Shown here in pieces: positions 42,873 to 50,593 of a DNA stretch of 64,000 nt. The position numbers and the translations under genes were made by a program. The notes under the pieces were generated by a model. That model did not search any database. It worked only from the letters and a program-made list of their open reading frames with translations, and was not told where the DNA came from. Position 1 is the first letter of the stretch. Each line of letters opens with the position of its first letter. The stretch is from Paenibacillus_S sp043945595 (GTDB taxonomy: Bacteria > Bacillota > Bacilli > Paenibacillales > NBRC-103111), in assembly GCF_043945595.1 (NCBI RefSeq), contig NZ_JBIFNP010000001.1, positions 5,208,001 to 5,272,000 of the forward strand. Reading direction: 5' to 3'.

Positions 42873-43913
42873 CTATAGATAATTTTTTAACAAAGCCCGC
42901 AGCAGCTCGTTTTCCCGTTCGAGTCGTTCTACAATTTGCTTAACGATGTTGAGTTCATCTCGAAGTGGTTGCGATCTCGTCTCTGAGACAAGAGCAGGTT
43001 CCGAAGAATGGGTTATTAATGGAGCTGCCGCAACCTCTTTTGCTGCTGGCTTCTTCGTGCCTTCCGATTTCTTGTGTTGAACGACTTTTCGCATGCCGGT
43101 GACGTCCCACTCTTTCTTGAGACGAGTAAGTGTCGGTTCACCAATTTTGAACATTAACCTAATCTCCGGATCGCTTTTGTTCTGGCTCTTCAATTCCAGG
43201 TATTCATCCTTGGTAATTTTGGCCGCACTCATGTTATCAACCTCCATATAGTGCTGTAATTTCTCGGCGATTTTAGCTTGAATGCGAGATATCTGAACCT
43301 GAGATAACCTTAAGGATTTACCAATATCCTTTTGAGTAACTCCAGCTAACCGTAATTGGACAAGCTGCTGTTCTCGCTCTGTTAAGGATTCAAGAAAATC
43401 CTGCGTTACAATTTTAGATATATCGTCGGTGTGGGTAATGGTGTCCCGGATGGTCATCTTATCATCGTCCTGACCAGGTAATGGTTGATCGAGAGATCTG
43501 ATCTTTAATTTAAGATAGCGAAGAGCCTCCTCAACCTTTTTCTCAGTGCAGGACAAGATTTTTGCAATTTCAGAAGGTGACTCATCGATCAACTTCTGTC
43601 GGGATATTTCCCCAGCCAGTACATAAAGACTGCGAGGTACGGACATAACTTGTTCACGATCCCGTAGGTGCTTTTGAATTTCCCACTGAATCATGGATGT
43701 AGCAATTGTTGTGAACTTGAACCCCTTACTCTCGTCGAATTTTTTGTAGGCTTTCAGAAGCCCGGCCATGCCTTCGCTAACTAAATCATCATATTGAAGC
43801 GAAGGCGACAGGGCCCACCTGAAGCGTTTAGCCACATAATGAACAAGCCTGGAGTATGAACGTATAATCTCGTCAGCAGTGCCTAAGGGATGAGCTGATT
43901 CCAGATGAATCAC
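42873..43913 (-). CDS. Phage sigma-70-family factor with extra C-terminal HTH domain
   Basis: 346 residues. Sigma region 2 is at about 14-88 (LQYDDLVSEGMAGLLKAYKK; FTTIATSMIQWEIQKHLRD), region 3 at 90-140 and region 4 at 172-222 (LTEREQQLVQLRLAGVTQKD; LSQVQISRIQAKIAEKL). Residues 228-276 are a second HTH (AKITKDEYLELKSQNKSDPE), followed by a linker and C-terminal coiled coil. An in-frame ATG (43232) with its own GGAGG begins this second part, so it may also be made alone or be a fused gene. It could redirect host polymerase to phage promoters. Confidence 0.82.
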   Translation of the reverse strand: MIHLESAHPLGTADEIIRSYSRLVHYVAKRFRWALSPSLQYDDLVSEGMAGLLKAYKKFDESKGFKFTTIATSMIQWEIQKHLRDREQVMSVPRSLYVLAGEISRQKLIDESPSEIAKILSCTEKKVEEALRYLKLKIRSLDQPLPGQDDDKMTIRDTITHTDDISKIVTQDFLESLTEREQQLVQLRLAGVTQKDIGKSLRLSQVQISRIQAKIAEKLQHYMEVDNMSAAKITKDEYLELKSQNKSDPEIRLMFKIGEPTLTRLKKEWDVTGMRKVVQHKKSEGTKKPAAKEVAAAPLITHSSEPALVSETRSQPLRDELNIVKQIVERLERENELLRALLKNYL

Positions 43914-44185
43914 TCCTTTAATACTTGCTCAATTTCATGCCATTGTGGTACGATTGGTACAACTATATTTTTCATATGCAATTCTGGATGGCCGCTGCTA
44001 CCAACAGTGGTCATCTTTGCGTTTTGAGTGATATGCGCCGCAGCAATCTCCTGGTCAAGCTCATTGATCTGATCCTTAAGCCACCAGCTCCACGTACCAT
44101 CATCTTCAAAATTGCGGTTCATCTTGCGGTAAATCGAGATTAACAATTCCCCGTGAAATCGTGCTGCTTTGAAGTTATAACCCAT
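43910..44185 (-). CDS. Hypothetical early protein
   Basis: 91 residues from ATG 44185 (MGYNFKAARFHGELLISIYR), chosen because CAGGTGATATAC precedes it. It includes NFEDDGTWSWWLKDQINELD. It overlaps the sigma gene by 4 nt, so expression is coupled. Unknown. Confidence 0.55.
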   Translation of the reverse strand: MGYNFKAARFHGELLISIYRKMNRNFEDDGTWSWWLKDQINELDQEIAAAHITQNAKMTTVGSSGHPELHMKNIVVPIVPQWHEIEQVLKE

Positions 44186-44250
44186 GTATATCACCTGCAT
44201 TTCAATCGAAGTTTTTTTTCGGATTAATACCGTTGTCCAACTGCGCCGTT

Positions 44251-44436
44251 TCACACCAGAGCGTTCTGTTCGATCCCTTCCTTGATTTCACGGGATAAAT
44301 TAAACATATTGCCGATCACCTTGGCACACGCTCTATTTGCATCACCAGCCAAGGCGACTTCGGCATAAATCATTTGCATTTCATTGACATCTTTCATTTG
44401 AGCCAATAGCAGCTTATTGCAAATGTTTGCTTCCAT
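44251..44436 (-). CDS. Hypothetical small helical protein
   Basis: 61 residues from ATG 44436 (MEANICNKLLLAQMKDVNEM), with AAAGGAG upstream. Helical throughout. Overlaps the end of the frameshifted gene upstream. Confidence 0.55.
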   Translation of the reverse strand: MEANICNKLLLAQMKDVNEMQMIYAEVALAGDANRACAKVIGNMFNLSREIKEGIEQNALV

Positions 44437-44625
44437 TGGGGCTAATCTCCTTTCCGTTAATCGAATCAATCAGGGCGTCAACTCCCTTGTGGATCTTCTC
44501 CAGCCGCTCAAGGTCGCCGTTGACGTAAGCACTTTGGGCCTCTTTCTCCAGCTCAGTAAGAGCAACCGCAAAGCGAGAACAACTAATTGTTTCAGTCGTG
44601 CACGCCGATTCATTTCCAGTTTCAT
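44414..44625 (-). pseudogene. Small early gene, frameshifted
   Basis: It starts at ATG 44625 behind a perfect GGAGGTGAGGGA and reads MKLEMNRRARLKQLVV. It then shifts to a -1 frame that reads SRFAVALTELEKEAQSAYVN then GDLERLEKIHKGVDALIDSI and ends at TAA 44414. That frame has no start of its own. Adding a T to the TT at 44578-44579 restores a 70-residue helical protein. Function unknown. Confidence 0.65.
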
Positions 44626-44639
44626 TCCCTCACCTCCTT

Positions 44640-44891
44640 TCAGCGCATTGTCGCCGTTAAATCGTCAAGCTGTTTGCAGATATCATGCTGCCATTCCGTG
44701 TCGTCCGTGGTGTAGGCGATGAACGATAGAGCTTTAAGTTCGTCGATCCGCCAGGCTAACGCCAGGTTAGCAAGTAGACAATCGTATAAATCCCTTTGCT
44801 CAAACTGTGAAAGCTCGTTAAGGCCGCCGAGCTTTTTAGCTTTAAGTGTTAGCTCTGCAAGGCGCCGGTGCACCGGATGAATGCCGACCAT
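44640..44891 (-). CDS. Small conserved phage protein (DUF7667-like)
   Basis: 83 residues. GIHPVHRRLAELTLKAKKLG and DTEWQHDICKQLDDL match a small helical family common in Paenibacillus prophages, as I recall it. Function unknown. Confidence 0.65.
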   Translation of the reverse strand: MVGIHPVHRRLAELTLKAKKLGGLNELSQFEQRDLYDCLLANLALAWRIDELKALSFIAYTTDDTEWQHDICKQLDDLTATMR

Positions 44892-44897
44892 TAGCCT

Positions 44898-45083
44898 TCA
44901 CCTCTTTTCACCCAAGTAGGGGTATTTCTCGTTAAAAAAAGAAATTGGTATTTTGCCCCTCTCAACCCAATAGCCTTTACCCTTAAGCTCTTCGTTCATT
45001 GCTTGAATCCGCAGCTGTGCCGTACGGATTGATCCGCAACCGAGTATTTGTTGCACATCCTTGGCGTCATAAAAATGTTTCAT
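44898..45083 (-). CDS. Excisionase-like small DNA-binding protein
   Basis: 61 residues. FYDAKDVQQILGCGSIRTAQ has the MerR/Xis-type helix-turn-helix start, and the basic linker and YWVERGKIPISFFNEKY give the wing. It may be an excisionase or helix-turn-helix regulator. It overlaps the antirepressor gene by 4 nt. Confidence 0.65.
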   Translation of the reverse strand: MKHFYDAKDVQQILGCGSIRTAQLRIQAMNEELKGKGYWVERGKIPISFFNEKYPYLGEKR

Positions 45084-45862
45084 ACAGCGATCCCCTCTGG
45101 ATCAATCTTGTTTTGAATCGCCATTTCTTTCACGATCGCGAAATAAATTTCTGCGAGCCGACCATCATCGAAAATAACATCTAGCTTACTAACTTTGTCG
45201 ATTTTCGATTTCGTTACACCTTCCAATGCCATCTTTTTACGTTTGTTGGTCTGTCGAATCGCAAGATTACATTCTGCTCTGCTTTCCAAACGTTGGTAAC
45301 TGTCGGCTCGAACATCTTGGTAGGAACTTCCACCACCAAGAGATTGAGCGACTTTATTAAGTAGTGCTGTAACCTTTTTGCGTCCATCCACAGCATTTAA
45401 TGAAAGGATTTCAGCCGTTTCATCCAGTTTCTTTTCGACAGTTGCCAACCGTTTTGATTGTTCTGCCTGTTCGCGCTCGATATTGACCAAGTGGGAGATT
45501 GATGCTTGCAAAATTTCAAGTTGCGTTCTAGGAGGTTTGGAAAATTCTCGCTCCATTTCTTCGAACCGAGTAACATAAGCTGCCGTAAACAAAACGCCTT
45601 TTTCTCCGGTCATCTTGTTCGCAACCATGTCGCATCCTTTGCGGGTTAAAAGAAATAATCTGTAGGGCTTACCAGTCCCAGCTTCATATGACCCTTCAAT
45701 AAAGAATTGATCAGAACGCAGATTTGCGTTTTGATCTAAAATCGACTTATACCCGTCAATGTCCCGCAAAAGATCGGCATGACGCTTTTCGGTCATTTCA
45801 GCCACATCACGACTATCAACAAGCAGTTGACCATTTTGATTGACAATTTTTAATTGGGTCAT
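45080..45862 (-). CDS. Rha-family antirepressor
   Basis: 260 residues. Residues 10-100 are the Rha domain (VDSRDVAEMTEKRHADLLRD; GKPYRLFLLTRKGCDMVANK). Residues 110-240 are ORF6C-like with a coiled coil and KKVTALLNKVAQSLGG. Such proteins counter phage repressors. It lies second in the early transcript after the Cro-like gene. Confidence 0.85.
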   Translation of the reverse strand: MTQLKIVNQNGQLLVDSRDVAEMTEKRHADLLRDIDGYKSILDQNANLRSDQFFIEGSYEAGTGKPYRLFLLTRKGCDMVANKMTGEKGVLFTAAYVTRFEEMEREFSKPPRTQLEILQASISHLVNIEREQAEQSKRLATVEKKLDETAEILSLNAVDGRKKVTALLNKVAQSLGGGSSYQDVRADSYQRLESRAECNLAIRQTNKRKKMALEGVTKSKIDKVSKLDVIFDDGRLAEIYFAIVKEMAIQNKIDPEGIAV

Positions 45863-45901
45863 TTTGAAACCTCGTCCCCTTTTCGTTGCAGTCGGCCGTT
45901 C

Positions 45902-46150
45902 CTACTCTGAAACGACTTCCACAAAAAAGAATTTTTCAAAATTACTATCAAATGCCCCCAGTACCCCCGCTATAAACTGAACACCCGGCGCATTATGTCT
46001 ATCATCATCCGGTGGCAATTTTGCCCTCCAAACTTGAGACGGAGAAACACCTATCCGTTTCGCGAGCGCGGCATCAGTCGGGATGTCTCTATCAATTTGC
46101 GCTTTCATTAACTCTTTGACCTTCAAGCGAATAACTCTCTTCATTTTCAT
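45902..46150 (-). CDS. Cro-like helix-turn-helix regulator
   Basis: 82 residues from ATG 46150 (AAGGAG upstream; ATG 46144 is an alternative). The HTH DIPTDAALAKRIGVSPSQVW is followed by a dimerisation segment. It is the first gene of the leftward early transcript and diverges from the CI-like repressor. Confidence 0.72.
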   Translation of the reverse strand: MKMKRVIRLKVKELMKAQIDRDIPTDAALAKRIGVSPSQVWRAKLPPDDDRHNAPGVQFIAGVLGAFDSNFEKFFFVEVVSE

Positions 46151-46170
46151 CACCTCTCCTTCCATTCGCT

Positions 46171-46308
46171 GGCGCATAATAATTATGCGCCCTCGCATAT
46201 TCACACTATACAACTAAAAATACGTGTGCGCAATATACTCAAAAAAATAATTGCGCGCGCGCAATTATTACAGTATAATAATTTCATTGATAACAAGAGG
46301 TGATTAAA
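46171..46308. promoter_or_regulatory. Lysogeny switch: divergent promoters and palindromic operators
   Basis: O1 is a perfect 21-bp palindrome (46171-46191, arms GGCGCATAAT/ATTATGCGCC). O2 is a perfect 24-bp palindrome (46246-46269, arms AATAATTGCGCG/CGCGCAATTATT). A related half-site TGTGCGCAATAT lies at 46225-46236. The repressor promoter is TTGCGC (46251) -17- TATAAT (46274). The leftward promoter is TTGCGC (46233) -18- TATAGT (46209). Both -35 boxes lie within operator sequence, so a bound regulator would block polymerase. Confidence 0.7.
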
Positions 46309-47094
46309 GTGTCTGGTAAGAATTTTGGTGAATTTCTAAAGGAAGTTCGTAAAAGATATGGGTATAAGACTCAAAAACAGCTTGCGGATTCATCGGGGAT
46401 CTCTCAAACCACTCTTTCAAGAATAGAAGCTGGGATTCAACGTCCGCAACCAGAAACTCTTAGAATATTAGCTGAGCACCTCAGACCTTACACGTATGGC
46501 GAGTTAATGGAAGAAGCAGGTTACTTTGAAGGATTGCCTTCTGAGGATAAAGAGTTCGTAATGGATTTATTTAGTGAAAGTGAAACTTATGAACTAGACA
46601 GAAACATTAGTATAATTATCGATAAAATGACAACTAATAACAGCTTCGACGCGGTTACACTTACTTTTCTTAAAACTGAATTAACTCCGTTGTTTGAATC
46701 AGAAGGTTGGGATGATATTGAATTTGATCCAGCACATATTAAACAGTTAATCATAGAATTGGATTCAAACATTGAGTATAAAAAATTAATTCACAATGCC
46801 CTACTTCGCGCCATGAATCTTCTACAAAATCACAAAGGAAAGAAAGATATTCTTTCTGAAACTAAAGCTCCCTACTACGCCATCAATAAAAAAGATGAGC
46901 GCGACATTGCCCGCGATCTGGAGCGTTTGATGAATGGTCTCGACGGCAAACACGCGATTGGGTTTTACGGCGAAGATATGGAATTAGACGAAGAAGAGAG
47001 AGAATTGCTTAAAGCTTCTATGGAACAGACTATGCGTCTTGCCAAGCAACTTGCTAAGAAGAAATTCACTCCGAAAAAATACCGCAAGGAATAA
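46309..47094 (+). CDS. CI-like repressor, XRE helix-turn-helix
   Basis: 261 residues from GTG 46309 (GAGGTG upstream is the site; reading from 46300 would start inside it). The HTH lies at about 10-60 (YKTQKQLADSSGISQTTLSR; IEAGIQRPQPETLRILAEHL). The long C-terminal part lacks the LexA-type Ser/Lys self-cleavage motif and ends basic (KKKFTPKKYRKE). With the ImmA-type peptidase next door, it is probably inactivated by cleavage in trans, as ImmR of ICEBs1. Confidence 0.85.
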   Translation: MSGKNFGEFLKEVRKRYGYKTQKQLADSSGISQTTLSRIEAGIQRPQPETLRILAEHLRPYTYGELMEEAGYFEGLPSEDKEFVMDLFSESETYELDRNISIIIDKMTTNNSFDAVTLTFLKTELTPLFESEGWDDIEFDPAHIKQLIIELDSNIEYKKLIHNALLRAMNLLQNHKGKKDILSETKAPYYAINKKDERDIARDLERLMNGLDGKHAIGFYGEDMELDEEERELLKASMEQTMRLAKQLAKKKFTPKKYRKE

Positions 47095-47111
47095 TAGCGG
47101 AGGGGCAACCT

Positions 47112-47546
47112 ATGCGTATAAAACGAGTCGTTGAATTGCTTGTGCGAAAGTACGGAACCCGCGATCCAATCAAAATAGCGTCGCTGATGGGCATTAAAAT
47201 AGAATACCGGAATTTGAAGGGTATTTGGGGGTATTTCCAAATGTATTTGCGAATTCCGGTTATTCATATTGCGTATAACTTGCCCGAAAATTTAATTCTT
47301 TTTGTTATCGCGCATGAACTTGCTCATCGCATCTTACATCCTGGTATCAACGTGCCTTTTCTCCGGGCAAATACGCTCCAGTCCGTTGATAAGATTGAGC
47401 GGCAAGCGAATCAATTTGCTGTTGAGCTTCTTATCCCGGACAAGCTCATCACCGAAGGAGCTTCGATTTATGACGCCGCGTCAGTTTGCGGTGTGCCAGA
47501 AGAAGTGGCTCATCTTAAAAGCGAAGTTGTTCATAAGTGTATTTAA
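47112..47546 (+). CDS. ImmA/IrrE-type metallopeptidase
   Basis: 144 residues. The HEXXH zinc motif is in FVIAHELAHRILHPGIN (84-100), with the third ligand in ERQANQFAVELLIP. It probably cleaves the neighbouring repressor to induce the prophage. The start is 17 nt after the repressor stop, with GGAGGGG upstream. Confidence 0.88.
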   Translation: MRIKRVVELLVRKYGTRDPIKIASLMGIKIEYRNLKGIWGYFQMYLRIPVIHIAYNLPENLILFVIAHELAHRILHPGINVPFLRANTLQSVDKIERQANQFAVELLIPDKLITEGASIYDAASVCGVPEEVAHLKSEVVHKCI

Positions 47547-47594
47547 AATCTTTGCGTTTTCCAGCCGCAAGGTTGTTTACATATACCCAAAAAA

Positions 47595-47608
47595 AGAACA
47601 TATGTTCT
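47595..47608 (+). promoter_or_regulatory. LexA/SOS box before the integrase
   Basis: AGAACATATGTTCT is a perfect palindrome that contains GAACATATGTTC, the Bacillus LexA consensus. It ends 18 nt before the integrase ATG, overlapping the leader. LexA bound here would restrain integrase until DNA damage. Confidence 0.75.
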
Positions 47609-47626
47609 AAATTCGGAGGTGGAGCT

Positions 47627-48676
47627 ATGCCCGTCTACAAAGACGAGGAACGAAAAACGTGGTATTTCAGAGTCCGTTACAAAGACATTTACGGGCGTAA
47701 CCAGCAGAAATTAAAGCGTGGATTTAAGAAACAGTCTGAGGCAAAACTTGCAGAGGCGGATTTTTTGGCCGGAATTAAAAACAATTATTCCGATAACGTA
47801 ACAATTGACGAGGTGTTTGCACACAACCTGAAGCACAAGAAGCTGAAGGACAAAACCATAAGGAGAAGGACCAACGAATATAACCTGCATATTAAGCCGA
47901 GATTCGGCCATCTAAAGGTTAAAGATGTTAACACCCACCATGTTATGGAATTTAAGAGTGATTTGGAAAACAATTTTAAATCACTAAATAGTGCCCGCAC
48001 TGTGTACAGCAATTTCAAAATACTTGTGAACCACGCCGTTAAGTTTTTTGGGCTTAAAGTCGACCCGAGTCTTGCCGTAGGACCAATCGCGCGTGTTAGG
48101 CCAAGCATCAATTTCATCAAGAAAGACGACTTTGAGAAACGAGTGGGCGGGCTATCTGCCGCGGTTGGGAATAAATATGCTGAGCTAACAAGGCTATTGT
48201 TCTACACCGGTCTGCGAGTAGGAGAAGGTTTTGGACTAACTTGGATAGATATAGATCTGGTGCAGATGCAGCTCCACGTTAACAAAACGATCGATGGTTT
48301 AACACGCAAGCCTGGGAGCACGAAAACCGCGGGGAGCGTGGGCTACGTCCCGTTTCCGTCGTTTATAAGAAACATGCTGGCAAATATAAAAAAAGAATCC
48401 GCAGAGTTTATCTACGGATTCAATGAAGGAATGTATGTGTTCGGCGGTGGATCGCCGTACCACTACTCGCATTATTACAAATGGTTCAAACGTGTATTTC
48501 CTGAATTGCGCATCCATGACCTACGGCACAGCTATGCAGCGCACTTAATCAATAGCGGTGTAGACATCTATCTTGTTAAAGAGTTGATGCGACACGATGA
48601 TATCAAACAAACCGCAAACACTTATGGCCATCTGTACACCGAAAGGAAGCACGAAGCCATGAGCGTATTTGACTAA
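47627..48676 (+). CDS. int: Tyrosine recombinase (phage integrase)
   Basis: 349 residues from ATG 47627 (MPVYKDEERKTWYFRVRYKD) behind GGAGGTGGAG. The N-terminus is an AP2-like arm-binding domain, then a SAM-like core-binding domain (DEVFAHNLKHKKLKDKTIRR). The catalytic domain shows R in LLFYTGLRVGEGFG, H-x-x-R in IHDLRHSYAAHLINSG and the end LMRHDDIKQTANTYGHLY with the Tyr nucleophile. It catalyses integration at the sufB end that it abuts. Confidence 0.93.
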   Translation: MPVYKDEERKTWYFRVRYKDIYGRNQQKLKRGFKKQSEAKLAEADFLAGIKNNYSDNVTIDEVFAHNLKHKKLKDKTIRRRTNEYNLHIKPRFGHLKVKDVNTHHVMEFKSDLENNFKSLNSARTVYSNFKILVNHAVKFFGLKVDPSLAVGPIARVRPSINFIKKDDFEKRVGGLSAAVGNKYAELTRLLFYTGLRVGEGFGLTWIDIDLVQMQLHVNKTIDGLTRKPGSTKTAGSVGYVPFPSFIRNMLANIKKESAEFIYGFNEGMYVFGGGSPYHYSHYYKWFKRVFPELRIHDLRHSYAAHLINSGVDIYLVKELMRHDDIKQTANTYGHLYTERKHEAMSVFD

Positions 48677-48745
48677 CTGGTATCATTTCGGTATCACAGC
48701 GTCATATAACACAGTAAAGCCCTTGATTTTACTGGTACTTAGATT
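48677..48745. other. Right prophage-host junction (attR region) at the sufB 3' end
   Basis: The integrase stop and the sufB stop are 67 nt apart. GGTATCA occurs twice (48679, 48690) and ACTGGTA twice (48675, 48729), possible arm-type integrase sites. The core is probably the sufB 3' end itself, since sufB is full length. It cannot be defined without the left end. Confidence 0.5.
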
Positions 48746-50150
48746 AACCGATAGATCCTTCCATCTCGAATTTGATCAAGCGGTTCATTTCTACCGCGTA
48801 TTCCATCGGCAGCTCTTTCGTGAACGGCTCGATAAAGCCCATTACGATCATTTGCGTCGCTTCGGCTTCGGACAAGCCGCGGCTCATCAAGTAGAACAAT
48901 TGGTCCTCGGATACTTTGGATACCGTAGCCTCATGCTCCAGCGTAATGTTATCGTTCATGATTTCGTTGTATGGAATCGTATCCGAAGTAGATTCTTTAT
49001 CCATAATCAGCGTATCGCACTTGATGTTGGCTTTGGAGCCTTGGGAGTTACGTCCAAAGGAAGCCAGACCGCGGTAAGTCACCTTGCCGCCGTGCTTGCT
49101 GATCGACTTGGAAACGATCGTGGAAGTCGTGTCCGGAGCCAAGTGAGTCATTTTGGCACCTGCATCCTGATGCTGGCCGCGGCCCGCTACAGCGATGGAA
49201 AGCACCATCCCTTTCGCTCCTTGGCCTTTCAGAACGACTGCCGGATATTTCATCGTCAGCTTGGAGCCGATGTTACCGTCAACCCATTCCATCGTTGCAT
49301 TTTCTTCTGCAACCGCACGCTTGGTAACCAGGTTGTAAATGTTCGGCGCCCAGTTTTGAATCGTCGTATAACGGGCACGGGAGTTCTTTTTGCAGATGAT
49401 CTCTACGACAGCGCTATGCAGCGAATTCGTGCTGTAGATCGGTGCCGTACATCCTTCTACATAGTGAACGAAGCTGTCTTCGTCGGTAATGATAAGCGTA
49501 CGCTCGAACTGACCCATATTTTCCGAGTTGATCCGGAAGTAAGCTTGAAGAGGAATGTCCACCTTCACGCCTTTTGGAACATAGATAAAGCTGCCGCCGG
49601 ACCAAACTGCGCTGTTCAACGCCGCAAATTTGTTATCCGTCGGAGGAATGACCGTCCCGAAATGCTCCTTGAAAATTTCAGGGAACTCTCTCAAAGCCGT
49701 ATCGGTATCGGTGAAAATAACGCCTTGATCCTCAAGATCCTTCTGCATGCTGTGATATACGACCTCAGACTCGTATTGCGCGGAAACGCCGGCCAAAAAC
49801 TTTTGTTCCGCTTCAGGAATACCAAGCTTGTCGAACGTTTCTTTAATTTCCGTAGGAACCTCTTCCCATGTCTTCCCTTGCTTCTCAGACGGCTTGACAT
49901 AGTACTGGATATCGTTGAAATCCAGATCGTCCAGGTTACCGCCCCAGCGCGGCATAGGCATTTTCTCGAACTGCTCTAACGATTTCAAACGGAAATCAAG
50001 CATCCATTGCGGCTCGTTCTTCATACTGGAAATCTCGGCTACGATTTCACGGGTCAATCCCTTGCCGGATTGGAACACGGCTTTGTGCTCATCGCGAAAG
50101 CCATATTTATAATCTTCCATTTCGGGCATTTTCTTTGCCATGAGAGTCAC
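48744..50150 (-). CDS. sufB: Fe-S cluster assembly scaffold subunit SufB
   Basis: 468 residues. GLSEAEATQMIVMGFIEPFT, NWAPNIYNLVTKRAVAEENA and CVGTG-type core of SufB are visible, with the C-terminus MNRLIKFEMEGSIG intact. With SufC and SufD it forms the SufBC2D scaffold on which Fe-S clusters are built. It is the last gene of the operon, and the prophage begins right after its stop. No terminator was seen downstream. Confidence 0.96.
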   Translation of the reverse strand: MTLMAKKMPEMEDYKYGFRDEHKAVFQSGKGLTREIVAEISSMKNEPQWMLDFRLKSLEQFEKMPMPRWGGNLDDLDFNDIQYYVKPSEKQGKTWEEVPTEIKETFDKLGIPEAEQKFLAGVSAQYESEVVYHSMQKDLEDQGVIFTDTDTALREFPEIFKEHFGTVIPPTDNKFAALNSAVWSGGSFIYVPKGVKVDIPLQAYFRINSENMGQFERTLIITDEDSFVHYVEGCTAPIYSTNSLHSAVVEIICKKNSRARYTTIQNWAPNIYNLVTKRAVAEENATMEWVDGNIGSKLTMKYPAVVLKGQGAKGMVLSIAVAGRGQHQDAGAKMTHLAPDTTSTIVSKSISKHGGKVTYRGLASFGRNSQGSKANIKCDTLIMDKESTSDTIPYNEIMNDNITLEHEATVSKVSEDQLFYLMSRGLSEAEATQMIVMGFIEPFTKELPMEYAVEMNRLIKFEMEGSIG

Positions 50151-50167
50151 CTTCCTTATCGTTTATC

Positions 50168-50593
50168 TTATTGCGATTTTGTCTTTTCGATACCTTTGCG
50201 AAGCGCATTCCATGCCAAGGTGGCGCACTTGATTCTTGCCGGAAATTTGTTGACGCCGGACAAAGCTTCGATATCTTCATATTCGAATTCCACCGGCTCG
50301 CCCTTCATCAATCCGGAAAACTTGTCTGCCATCTCCAGCGCTTCTTCCAATGTCTTGCCTTTAACGGCATCCGTCATCATGGAAGCGGAAGAAAGGCTGA
50401 TCGAGCAGCCTTCCCCGGTAAACTTGGCAGCTTTTACTTTGCCGTCCTCCACTTGCATCTGGAGCTGAATTTTATCTCCGCAAGTAGGATTGTTCAAATC
50501 GATCGTAACCGCTTCTCCTTCAAAGGTGCCGCGGTTACGGGGAGTTTTATAATGATCCATAATGACTCTGCGGTATAAATCATCCAATTGCAT
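50168..50593 (-). CDS. sufU: SufU sulfur-transfer protein
   Basis: 141 residues. YRRVIMDHYKTPRNRGTFEG, NPTCGDKIQLQMQVEDG and GEGCSISLSSASMM carry the conserved Asp and Cys ligands of the zinc site. SufU accepts sulfur from SufS. It overlaps sufS by 14 nt. Confidence 0.96.
   Translation of the reverse strand: MQLDDLYRRVIMDHYKTPRNRGTFEGEAVTIDLNNPTCGDKIQLQMQVEDGKVKAAKFTGEGCSISLSSASMMTDAVKGKTLEEALEMADKFSGLMKGEPVEFEYEDIEALSGVNKFPARIKCATLAWNALRKGIEKTKSQ

Larger units (their letters stand above)
1..48745. mobile_element. PBSX-like contractile-tail prophage, left end outside window
   Basis: Contiguous phage modules run from lysis and tail genes (1-18 kb) through head and packaging (18-27 kb) and early genes (27-46 kb) to repressor and integrase (46-48.7 kb). 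The integrase end abuts the stop codon of chromosomal sufB. The gene order matches PBSX/xkd-type defective or temperate myophages of Bacillales. The left attachment site is not in the window because base 1 lies inside the endolysin gene. Several genes carry single-base lesions, so the element may be defective. Confidence 0.95.

Noticed and set aside
48669..49979. 436-codon plus-strand frame
   Set aside because: It is the antisense shadow of sufB, whose product is unmistakable. The same applies to 51806-52927 (sufD) and 53051-53986 (sufC).
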